64,000 nt of DNA, from contig NJFT01000001.1 of assembly GCA_002221725.1 (NCBI GenBank), positions 186,001 through 250,000 of the forward strand. The letters run 5' to 3'. The notes under the pieces were generated by a model. The model ran no database searches, had not been told where the DNA came from, and saw nothing but the letters and a program-made list of their open reading frames with translations. Origin of the DNA: Scedosporium boydii. Taxonomy: Eukaryota > Ascomycota > Sordariomycetes > Microascales > Microascaceae. A program made the position numbers and the translations under genes. Positions 1 to 9,948 of this stretch are shown piece after piece (the first letter of the stretch is position 1; the number at the start of each line of letters is the position of its first letter).

Positions 1-3000
1 CTGCTGCCTGCAAAGTGCGAAGTGGCATGGGAGACCCATTTCCCCCAGGTATCCAGAATCTCTCGCCTGTGCACTACTGGCAACTGCTCGCCCGCGCCCC
101 ATATTTGGGCATGGGATAGCCTGGTCGATGTCAGAGGTGGGAGAAACGGTGCAATGAAGTACTTGGAAGCTAGGGAAATACTGTCGAGTACAACATATCA
201 CGTACGTCCATAACACTCTACGTATTCCTGTGACGTACGAAAACGTTGTATACGAGAGTACGGGAACAAACCGGTTCAACCCATCAGATTCAATGCCGTG
301 CCCACTTCCTCATTCAATCTCTCTCCCTTTTTTTCATTGCCGCCTCCCATCGATAGGCAGAAGAATTGATTGCGATGTGGGTGGGCCGCGACCAGGCCAC
401 ATTATCCAAACCAAGTTGATCGAAGACAGAAGAATTATGTATCACAAGCTGGATTTCCAATTCATGCGGTGCCTCGTCTCTTATTCCTCGTTAGGTCGAC
501 TTGTGAAGGAGCTATCCGATTGGAGCATTCAGAGTTGGTGGCTGAAAATGGAAAGAGATCGACGGTGAGGAGAGCTTCCTCGTCCTGGTTGCCCATGCGA
601 GTGCTACCATTACCATTGCCAACCTCAAATCGGTGCTGCACTCGCCCTGTCTTCTTGATACACCAACCATATAGCTGCGTAGCATTGTTCGCTGGTATTG
701 ATGGCACTAGATTCGATCCCCTAAAAGTCGACCATCCTTGGATCTCGATAAGCCCCGACGTACGCATACTAATTTAGTCTAATACCAGCATGAGGCATTT
801 CCATAATCGGATAAGCTTCAATGGTTCTGATTACCGCTTCCATCGGCCCCATATTGCATCATCTACTTGCACGGAGGGGACTTCGCCGCAGGCTTGCGTG
901 CCTCCGTCTCTCTGGGGCTGAGACAGGTAGCTAGGTGAATAAGACCCCTAGGAATAGCGGAGGCCAGGTATAGGAAGGGTCAGTTTTGAGCATTCAGACT
1001 TACCTGCCTTCCGTTACACCCTTTGCAATAATGAGTAGCTGATGATCATGTACGGAGTAGATGGAAGCTAACTCGTGCCGCGTGCAACATCGAACTCGAG
1101 GGAAACCCTGCTTCACGAGCGGTCCTCTCAAAGCTGTAAGTCGACCATCGTCATCCTTGTCTCAGTCAGGTGGCAAAGCCCGTGATCCAAATCCCGGGGT
1201 CTTGGCCGGGGGCTTCGGAATCTTCAAGCGCCCTCTCTCGTGTCCTGCGTAATGATACCGCCAATCACTCTTCTGAAGCTTTACTAATGGCCTCGGATAA
1301 AGCTAAGGGCTCTCGCAGTTTTGTCATTCAATTGTTGCCAATGGATTGTATTCACGCATGTTAAATGGGCTAGCATCATCGCTCGCTCCTCAAGGAGGGC
1401 CCTTTCTTCTCGTTTGAGATAGCCTCCGCCTATACGGAGTAGAGCCGGCTCCGTTTACAGGGGAGAAAAAAATTGACGTCGTGCCTAGGGTCGAGAAATG
1501 TTCGATGGCCCCGCGAACGGTGGGGTAAAAGAAAGTCACCCCATGGAATGTTGCCCCTCGGTGAAGCTCGCTATACAGATATAGATCCGAAGTGTCCACA
1601 TGGACATCGACAACAACTCCTCTTCAGCTGTGAATCAAATAAACTACGGAGTACGGAGTAGTTTATTTAACAATACAGCCTCGGCGACATCCGTAGTATT
1701 CACTATAGTCGTAGACCTCCAAACGCCTGTACTCCTTCTTCCTTGCCTTTCTTACGCCGGCCTCTTCAATGTTGCCACTGCTTGCTTCGCTTCAGTCTGG
1801 GGCACGAGATCAGAACCTTACGAGCCGCTCTGGGCGCATCGCATCGTCTGTATCAATTTCTTCTTGTTTACCCCTAAAATAAACTAGTCCGATACTCTCT
1901 CCCGCGGCAAACCATGGGATTGCATACGGAACCCCTCCTCGTAGGCAACCGACAACGTAGCCCGCCACAGGCAAGGCTCCCTCCATTACCATCTCCCAAA
2001 GTTTCTCGCCAAAACAGCCTAACAGGCTTCGAAATAACTAAAATAGAAATGAGTCCTACCCCATCTTGCCACACATGTCCTCTCAAACGCACCTGCGTCA
2101 ACAAGGCTGCCTAAAACGCCTAGGAAAGCAAAGTTTCCCCCGGGTCCCGAAAACAGGCCAGCTTGTGGCGATGCCGCTCTGAGAGGAGGCTTCCAGACTA
2201 ACTCATCCCTCTCTAGATTAACTGCTCCCCAGAACCTTGGCGCAGCTCTGGAAAGCTAAAACGCTTGCCAGGTTCATCCATTCGTTTGCTCTGGCTGGGT
2301 CGCCGATCGAAACGCCAGCCTGTGAACCCTGATGACAGATTTTATGACCCTTCGTGGTATGACTCGCGTCATTTCGTTCACGGAGCTGATGCCTAGGCTG
2401 CTTCTAATAGATGTAAGGCTTTGCCAAGGATCGGTGCAGCTCTCGCGAGTTCACTCGTTGGGGTTCACAGCCTTAGGATGCAATACTTAGGAAAAGTAGA
2501 ACAAATGGACCATCTTGCGGTGGCCTGGGGAGGAGAATGTGGAAAAAGTAGCCAGCCTGTCCGAGCTCTTCCATTACTTGACTCGGGGTCTCCTGCTGAA
2601 GCCTCAGACTTTCGGTTCTTGACAACTGAACTATTACGCGTACTTTCTTCAGTACTCGCCCAGACACTTCTGTACCATTTTAAGTAATAGCATTCAACCA
2701 CATAACGATATACAAGAACTGATATCGATCCCCTAGCACAACGTCCAACTCCCTAGCTGAAGGAGAAACGGTTGTTTCTGCCTCGCACCTCCATACATGA
2801 CACCGGATCTAGCTAACACCCTCTCCAACGAGAAACATGAAATATTAAAAACAAGCTACGAGCAAAAAGTTGATAAAATAGGAACACAAGTGAGATGCAA
2901 GCAAGAAAACAAGTTACCCAGTCGTCAACAGAGAACAGACTACAGGCATAACCCACGCAAAAAACTTCCACTAAAGCCAAGTGCAAGGTGACAGATCTAA

Positions 3001-3817
3001 CATGCAAACATGCATGCACAATACGGAGAAAATAACGACTGGTGAAACTTGCGAGGTTACTTGGGGGAAAAAAATGTATGTATATATAGGATTGATGCTT
3101 CGCATGTAAAGTTAGAGAAGAAACCATCACTGCTAATATTTGGACTCCCCGAAACGCCAATCAAGCCTTTGCCCAAGACGGAAGAAGAATAATATGAGGC
3201 AACAAGTAAAAGCAAGCGCGGAGAGAAGAACGTGGAGGCCACAAAAAACCGCCCAAGCCAAAAAGAGGAAACAAAGAAGTTACAGGTGAATGATGAAAGA
3301 TATCGGGATAAAATATTTGTTGTCGCAAAGGGCATGCATAAAACGAGCGAGTTGGACAGAGTTTCCCCCAAGTAGGACTTCCTCTTTAATCGCTAGGCCA
3401 TATCCAAACATGATGAGCTTTGCATGTAGCAGATACCCATACTTCAAGACCCAAGAAGGATGCATCGAGGCCGAGCTTGAGTTTTGCTATCCAAAAATAA
3501 CGCAGGGAAGGCCAAATGCCTTCCTCAGCACGAGAAAGCTCGGAAAATACCAATTGGTCTCACTGACCAACGTCATAGATCCCGAGGAGAGCTGAGAGAC
3601 ACTCGTGCCTTAAACAAGCCGCCTGGCTTTGTTGCCAGTAGCGGTCTTTGGATGAATAGCAAGAGTTGCCGCTCTCATCGCTGAAGTATTTGATCCTGCG
3701 GGTTGCAGCGTGCGAAACGTTGAAAGGACCGGCGATGATTAAAAAAGAAAAGAACAACTAGGTAGAGTATAACATGTGAAGCGTAGATAGTCGGTGGTAG
3801 TCGGGTAAGCCGCAAAG
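1..3817. other. Gene-poor intergenic region
   Basis: I see no open frame with protein-like composition or splice structure here. The ORFs are short and broken on both strands. The stretch holds three occurrences of the TACGGAGTA motif (1051, 1433 and an overlapping pair at 1645-1660). It may also carry the 3' flank of the gene at 3818. Nothing resembling a transposase, reverse transcriptase or terminal repeat was seen. Confidence 0.5.
1645..1660. repeat. Overlapping tandem TACGGAGTA motif
   Basis: Two copies of TACGGAGTA overlap by two bases. Single copies occur elsewhere in intergenic DNA: 1051, 1433, 13340, 50380 and 63449 on this strand, with near matches at 6581, 40010 (as CTCCGTA) and 60725. 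The function is unknown to me. Confidence 0.6.
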
Positions 3818-6076
3818 CTACTGCGGGTAGTACACCATACCGGGAGCTCCCTGAGGATAGGGGTAGTATCCCTCCGGATTGGGATTCACCATACCACCCA
3901 TGCCAACCGCGCCCGGCACATATCCCTGGGGATCGGGATAGCTTTGGTAGGCTTGGACCGCCTGAAGCTGCGACGGATCATAGTAATATACCATGCCGTT
4001 CATTTCCCGAGCGATGGGGCCCTGGCCCGGAATGCTGGCCTGCCCGCCCTGGGGTTCTTGAGGAATTTGTGGGGGGTAGCCAGTAGGCTGGGGTTGCTGT
4101 GAGCCTGGAACGAATGTAGGCATGGCGGCTGACTGTGGTGGCATGTTGTACGGCTGAGGTGGATAGTAGTATCCTGGCTGTGGCTGCATCACGGGATACG
4201 GCTGGTTGTAGAATGGCTGTTGCGGGTACGCAGTGGGTTGGAAAGGAGCAGCGTGAATAGCACGCTCCGGAATCTGGGAAAGGGGTGTTCCGATAGAGTG
4301 TTGAGATTGGAAGGATGGATTGCGAGTGTGGCTGTCTGGTGGGCCGCCATTAACCATCTGCACAGGAACCTGTTGATGGAAAGCCTGCTGATATGGCTGG
4401 GGCAGCTGTTGCGGTTGCGGTTGCTGCTGCTGGGGATGTTGGGACATGGTTGGAGACTCAATGTCTGCAACCGAGACCGCCTTCTGCGGTCGTGGTTGGT
4501 GCATAGGGATGGCGTTAGGGCGATTCTCCTGGAAGGTAGGTTTCTGAGGAAGAGGGTGCGTCTGTGGGGGCGGGAAGTTGCTAATTAGGGACTCTCCGAC
4601 GGGTCTGTCCATGGGAGGAATATGCTGGACATCAACATCAGGGATAGGGAGATTGGCGGAAGGTGGCAGTCGAACGACGGGTCTCATAGTATCGGGGGGT
4701 ATGGCGGCCCGGGATACGACAGACGCTGTGGGTGAAAACATGTATTCTCGTCCGTCGGGAGCGATGGAGGAGCGGCGGCTCCGAGCGATGCTGGGGGAAT
4801 AAGTGCTACCATAATAGCTTCCGATGACGCTCGTTCGTCGAGACCAACCACCCACCGAGCCCAAGACCGATTTCGGGCCCTTGCCTCCTCGGACGCCGGG
4901 CTTCTGGTTGGGTCTCATGGCACGCGGAATAAAAATGAAAGATCTATCGACTGCCGGGAATATATATCGAGGAGGATGATCTGGGAGGGAGATGCGGACA
5001 GGCTTATCTCGACGAAGAGGAGGTCGGTGATCGGGCAGCTTCGTATACTGCTTTACCTGCAAGCCGCGTACGATAATGGGCTCCTTCATAGGCGGGAAGA
5101 AGACTCGCACTTGTGCATTTCCGATGTGCTTTTCTGTGGAAAGAGTTCGATTGATGGGAGTCGGGTTTTGTGGACAGACCGGGATGTGGCCAGTTCCATT
5201 AGGAGGTCCTTCGGCATTGTGCACACGCCTGGGTGGTCGAGGTCGAGCAGGTTCGGCGACCGCCTCGTGCATGTCGTGAGTCCACTGTCCGCTAACGGTG
5301 GGGTCTGCAGGGTGTTGCTGCTGCATTTGGCTACTCAAACGGATTAGCTTCCGGTGCTTCGAGAGTGCTGAAGAAAAATGCAAAGAGACAGAAGTCATGT
5401 CAGGCTGAAATATATTCCAAACATACCTATACGGCACATAAGGGGGTCCATAACCACCACGGTTGTTGCCGACGCGAGCTTGCCTTGCAAATGGGCGGAA
5501 TCCATTTCCAGCAGGTCCAGCATGTCGGTGATCATGCATGAAGAAGGCCCCCCTGTTGGGCACAAACGAGGGGTCGGCGTCTCTCCGACGCTTGTACTCC
5601 TCGTGCTCCCGACGCCGACGGTCACCGGCAGTATCCTGGGGCGGGCGAGACACGGAAGCAGAGCTCACGATGAGCGGGGCGTCGGGAGGGAGGTTTGGTG
5701 ATGTGGAACTAGCAACATCGTCGAAGTGCATCTCTTGGACGGGGTGGGTCGGGTCAGCAATCGAAAGACCCTGCAGCATCATCTCGGCATCGGTGATGGG
5801 CTTGCTGGGATGATGATGATTCGAAGAAGCAGGTCGTCCGGCGGGCTTGATTGTTCCGTTTCCCGCCGTCTTTCGGGGATTGGCCACGGTGGGCGAGGCA
5901 TCGTCCTCAATGTTGCTAGTATCGCTGTCATCGGCTGGGTCGTCGTCCTCGGTAAGACCGGACCCATCGCTGAGGGAATCGTCATCAAGATCGAGGGCAT
6001 CGGGGCCGCCGTCGTCGTCTCCTTCATCCTCGACCCTTCGTCGATGACCAATCCGCCGGCGTCGGGGAGCAGGCAT
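3818..6076 (-). CDS. Btz/CASC3-like exon junction complex protein
   Basis: This is a probable Barentsz (CASC3/MLN51) homologue, the cytoplasmic exon-junction-complex subunit that binds eIF4A3 and RNA. I read two exons, 6076-5427 and 5330-3818, giving about 720 aa. The N-terminus is basic then acidic (PAPRRRRIGHRRR followed by D/E runs). The Btz signature lies around residues 165-250: DADPSFVPNRGAFFMHDHR, then GQWTHDMHEAV just after the intron. The last 300 residues are Pro/Gln/Tyr-rich and low complexity. The 96-nt intron (5331-5426) is a multiple of three, so the frame reads through it. I call it an intron because GTATGT, the branch site GCTAATC and a TAG acceptor are all present, and removing it joins the two halves of the domain. 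A nearer CAG at 5368 would break the frame. The family call is by motif; function is from the family. Confidence 0.82.
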   Translation of the reverse strand: MPAPRRRRIGHRRRVEDEGDDDGGPDALDLDDDSLSDGSGLTEDDDPADDSDTSNIEDDASPTVANPRKTAGNGTIKPAGRPASSNHHHPSKPITDAEMMLQGLSIADPTHPVQEMHFDDVASSTSPNLPPDAPLIVSSASVSRPPQDTAGDRRRREHEEYKRRRDADPSFVPNRGAFFMHDHRHAGPAGNGFRPFARQARVGNNRGGYGPPYVPYRYVWNIFQPDMTSVSLHFSSALSKHRKLIRLSSQMQQQHPADPTVSGQWTHDMHEAVAEPARPRPPRRVHNAEGPPNGTGHIPVCPQNPTPINRTLSTEKHIGNAQVRVFFPPMKEPIIVRGLQVKQYTKLPDHRPPLRRDKPVRISLPDHPPRYIFPAVDRSFIFIPRAMRPNQKPGVRGGKGPKSVLGSVGGWSRRTSVIGSYYGSTYSPSIARSRRSSIAPDGREYMFSPTASVVSRAAIPPDTMRPVVRLPPSANLPIPDVDVQHIPPMDRPVGESLISNFPPPQTHPLPQKPTFQENRPNAIPMHQPRPQKAVSVADIESPTMSQHPQQQQPQPQQLPQPYQQAFHQQVPVQMVNGGPPDSHTRNPSFQSQHSIGTPLSQIPERAIHAAPFQPTAYPQQPFYNQPYPVMQPQPGYYYPPQPYNMPPQSAAMPTFVPGSQQPQPTGYPPQIPQEPQGGQASIPGQGPIAREMNGMVYYYDPSQLQAVQAYQSYPDPQGYVPGAVGMGGMVNPNPEGYYPYPQGAPGMVYYPQ

Positions 6077-8908
6077 GATGGCTGGGGGGAAGGCTGATGA
6101 CGTTATGAGAAAGCAATAGTAAGAGATGTTGCGAGGTCAATAGGGCAACGGAGCGGAGCGGGCAAGTAGGGTGCTCTGATAGCGCCTCTACGCTGTCATT
6201 CGAACCTGGATGAGGCGTTCATCAAGACGGAGAAGAACGGTGGTGGTATTGATGGGTGATGGGGAGCAAAGAAAATTATGACGTGAACAGGGAAACCGCC
6301 CTGCGGTGGTGGTGGTGGTGGAGAAAGCGAGATGCGGAAAGTATGGCTGCTTAGCAACTTGGGTTGGGAATTAAAAATAATAGGGTCTGTTCTAGTGTTG
6401 TTTCCTTAGATGGACAAAGTTTAAGGTTTGAAGCTCGCGTTTTGTAACGGGTGTTGTAGCTGAAAGGGGAAAAAAAAAAAGATATGAACTGTCGAGGTTG
6501 ACCAAAAAAAAAGATGTTGATTGAGGATATTGATGGGTTGATTGGAAGGAACGACGTGGGTGTTCTGGGCCGTGGCCAGGACGGAGTACGAAGTGACTTC
6601 GGAAGGTCTTTTTCTTTCTTTAAGCCCGTTTTCCCTCTTTTTTCTTTCTTCTGCTGTTTTCGACTCTTCCCTGCAGGCGAGAGTGCGGTAGCACACGATT
6701 CGACACTGTATTACCATTATCAACAACCTATTCTGCAGCGTCGAGGCCCCCAAACTTTAGTGGGTTGCACGACCACATGTGCACAATCACAGCTAAAAGC
6801 AGCGCGCAGCCCGCTGAGGCGAAAGTCTCGACGACACAGTGCCGGCCCTCCCCACGCTCATGCAATGCCAACCAATTCCACCATCTCCAATAGAATGCCA
6901 CCATGACACCTATCTCATCCAACAGGGGGGGCCTCTTCTCCCCAAGCTCCGAGCTCCATTGGTCCAACACAGTCGTTGAAGGGAAGTGGGCTTCTCTGCC
7001 AGTCGTTGATCAACCCCCATCAGGCCGTGCAGAACATACCACAGCATGTGGCTGGCTTTTTCGTCTCTTTCTGTTTACCAACGCATGCGTGCGGCACTTT
7101 TCATGACTTGTGAGCGGGCCGAGTTTCGACAGATCAGGCTCCAATTGCCGCTGGAAGCAGCTCGGTCTTTGACCTAAAACGCCTGTCGAGCCCTCGAAGA
7201 CACCACCGCATTGGTTGCGGATCATTTTCGTGTATTTACTCGCACCCTACTCAGGAAACATCAGACCATGCCCACGGCCTCTCGCTATGCTAGACTCTGA
7301 TAGCGAACCAACCGGCATCAACCCATAAAAGAGCTTCCTTTGGGAATATGGAGCCACAAGCTCAACAACTGCAAGGCACGAGAGAGAGACAGCCAAATTG
7401 ATCCCACGCATGGTTCACGACAAAGCAAAATTAGGATTCCTAGCCAAGAGGACGCCGGACACGGCGGTACGTCCTCGTTCTTGGAGATGGAGGACATTCC
7501 ACCAGCCAGGCTACGTCGAGTGGAGGAGGCAAGCACCTGTGTTGTACGCTAGTGCGTGTCCAGGCATGTAGGCATATGCGCAACGCCAGTACTTCTAATA
7601 CGCCCTCCTCCAATTCCTAATCCGCGTGTGGACAACCAAACAACCAGAAGTCAAGGTAGATTCATGTCAGCGGTCCATAATCAATGTCTCCTGTTGGCCC
7701 ATTAAAGGAGCACAAAGATGTAGGCAGAATCCATAGCCCTTTCACGATGCGTAATACGCGGGCAGGGGATTCTATGGAAGGCATTTTACAACCAGCTTCG
7801 CGAACAATTCCGCGTTCCTGATACGGTAGTCAGTCATTCCTTTTTATTCCCTTGGGGCGGGCGTCGAGAACCGGCCGGATGTGGATCCAGACCACACATT
7901 CTCCACCCAAGACATTGGCGAGCTTCTCGAAGATATTGATGCAGCATTTCTAACCGACCGGGGCGGCGTTATGACAAATCCGGCGGACTGGACGTGACTT
8001 GCTTTGTTTGCCTCCCCCGATCCAATCCATCCAAATGCCAGACATCTCTGATGAACTTCTACGTGCTCTGTCGTGTATGGGACTGGACGGAGTGGAGAGC
8101 AGCCAACATGAGCTAATCCGAAGCTACCACAACCTGTTGTCACCCCACCACCCCGACCTTGGTTCGAGCAACATCGTCCATTCTCGCTTCGTATAAAACC
8201 CGGTGCGCCGTACTGAGTAGAGCCCATCCCACCGCTATCTTGTGTAATATCCATCACCTTATCGCCCGGTTCCTGTTGTGGATTCCCACAGGCTAGCTTC
8301 GCTTGTCGGAAACACGAAGTTGCCGTTGATGCAAGTTTAGAAGTGGGCGGGGCTGGGGAACTTAATCTTAACGGAAAAGAACATCATCGAGGCGTCGGAA
8401 TCACGGGAAGCAATGAAGCGTTCCACTTGCCACTTGACGGGGAATATATTGATGAATGAGCCAAATTGCATAATGGAGCCTTTGCATTGTGATATCCGTG
8501 CCGGGCTTCGGACTTCAAACTGCCCGCTGGTGTGATGTGGTCTGCAAATCAATGAGGGGAACGGAAGCCTGAACCAGACCACAAGCTTCAAATTACTGAT
8601 GTCATTGATACATTTGATGCTCTCGTCGCACTTGCCAGGCTCTTACGAAGTAGGTCCAGACCCCACCGTGCCAGGTGCCCACAATCGGATTTAATGGGTG
8701 GCAGCTCCGGCGACTCGACCATTGAAATGTGAAGGAAAGAAACACCAACTCAGACGCATTTAGTTTCAATTGATTGTATTAGCTCGAGCTCGCTTCACCA
8801 TCATCTTCAGAATTCAACAACACCAAACTCAACCCGTCGTCACAAGTACCGTCCTGCACCGTCTCCAATCCGCCATCGCAACATAAACCACGTCCATTCA
8901 ACGAAACA
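6077..8908. other. Intergenic region
   Basis: This is divergent spacing between the Btz gene and the small gene at 8909. It includes A-runs near 6470-6510 and a T-rich tract near 6600-6660, consistent with a long 5' leader or promoter for the Btz gene. Longer open frames (for example 7844-8257 on the minus strand) have no recognisable domain or codon pattern. No RNA gene was recognised. Confidence 0.45.
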
Positions 8909-9463
8909 ATGGCGCCCTCCCCGAATCCCGCCCCCCAACCTCCCACAACAACCACAATCTCAACACACCTCGCCGACCCCTCCCTAACCCCCCTCCGAAC
9001 AACAGCCCGCTCCCAACCCCAACTAGAAGCCCTCACCTCCCTAACCTCCACCGCCCTAACAGCCCACTCCACCGCCCTCCGCCTCGGCCTCGGCTCCCTC
9101 AAACGCCTCATAGTCGAATACCCGCACCCGGGCCCCCTGATCCTCAATTCCTTTCTCGACCCCCCCTCGGCGCGGAAACAGCACGACCGGTTATCCGACG
9201 CACTGGGCGGGCTGGATATAAACGCCTCTTCTTCGCCGGGGGACGACGATCGCGCGGCTGAAGAGGCGGCCACGACGGCGAGTAGCGGCACCGTCGCGGA
9301 CGACGCTGAGGACCCGCCGATGCTGGTCGCTGTTATTGTTGGTGCGGGGCCGGAGGATGGGAGGGAGGCGAAGAGGGCGGCGGCGAGGTTGGAGAGGGTG
9401 GGAAGGAATTTTCAGAGGGAGTGGATGGCGGAGGAGATGGCGGTGGTGGATCGGGGTGATTGA
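8909..9463 (+). CDS. Small protein, possibly roadblock/LC7-like
   Basis: A single-exon gene of 184 aa with ATG in a good context (ACAATGG). I do not recognise it with certainty. The N-terminus is Pro/Thr-rich. Residues 40-90 look like an alpha/beta domain (LTSLTSTALTAHSTALRLGL, then LIVEYPHPGPLILNSFLDP). After an acidic, low-complexity linker, residues 135-175 give a second segment (MLVAVIVGAGPEDGREAKRA, then ERVGRNFQREW). The arrangement recalls small roadblock/LC7-fold subunits such as those of the fungal EGO/Ragulator complex, but that is inference. Third codon positions are almost all C in the first half and almost all G in the second. The reading frame is more protein-like than the antisense frames, which are compositional shadows. 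Confidence 0.6.
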   Translation: MAPSPNPAPQPPTTTTISTHLADPSLTPLRTTARSQPQLEALTSLTSTALTAHSTALRLGLGSLKRLIVEYPHPGPLILNSFLDPPSARKQHDRLSDALGGLDINASSSPGDDDRAAEEAATTASSGTVADDAEDPPMLVAVIVGAGPEDGREAKRAAARLERVGRNFQREWMAEEMAVVDRGD

Positions 9464-9948
9464 GGAGAGCGTTTTCTGGGGTTTCGGGCACGCGGTGTGT
9501 TTCCGAAGAACGACAGTCATATATATACATACTCTACGAGCGGCAACACGTCCTGTGAGATGCAGATACCGACACCAACACTCCAGTCCTAGGCGTTGAC
9601 TCGTTTCCTATGGAGCCTAGGCCCCCAGGGTCGACATGTGGGAGCAGGAGAACAGCCAAGGCGGAGTATCGGCGACTGCGAGCTTATCACTTCGCTCCAA
9701 GGACTCAACGTTACAAATATTCAAGGTAACTTGAGCGCTCATTTTGCAGAGCGGGAAATCATCACGCCTAAACAGCGACATGGAGAAGAAGCGGAGAACA
9801 AAGAAGGTTGAACAACAAAAAAAGATACCCGGTGCTCGTTTTTTATCTCTCTCCGCACTCTATTTACGATATACACTACTTTCATCCTTGCTTTCAGAAT
9901 TGACAATAAAAAGACCTACACCCCGTCCTTTTCCATTTCTTCGTAAAC
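9464..9948. other. Intergenic, convergent 3' flanks
   Basis: This is the space between two convergent genes. It holds a TATATATACATA stretch just after the upstream gene (near 9521) and A-rich sequence near 9780-9825, compatible with 3' UTRs. No gene was seen. Confidence 0.5.

Noticed and set aside
995..1015. ACTTACCTG resembling a U1 snRNA 5' end
   Set aside because: The following sequence lacks U1 stem-loops and an Sm site, so the match is a chance splice-like 9-mer.
5368..5426. 59-nt intron alternative in the Btz gene
   Set aside because: A CAG acceptor is present but the join produces a stop after about a dozen codons. The TAG at 5331 with its GCTAATC branch site restores the domain.
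7999..8196. 65-codon plus-strand ORF (MPDISDELLRALSCMGLDGV)
   Set aside because: It reads somewhat like protein, but it is short, lacks family features and is overlapped by an equally open antisense frame.
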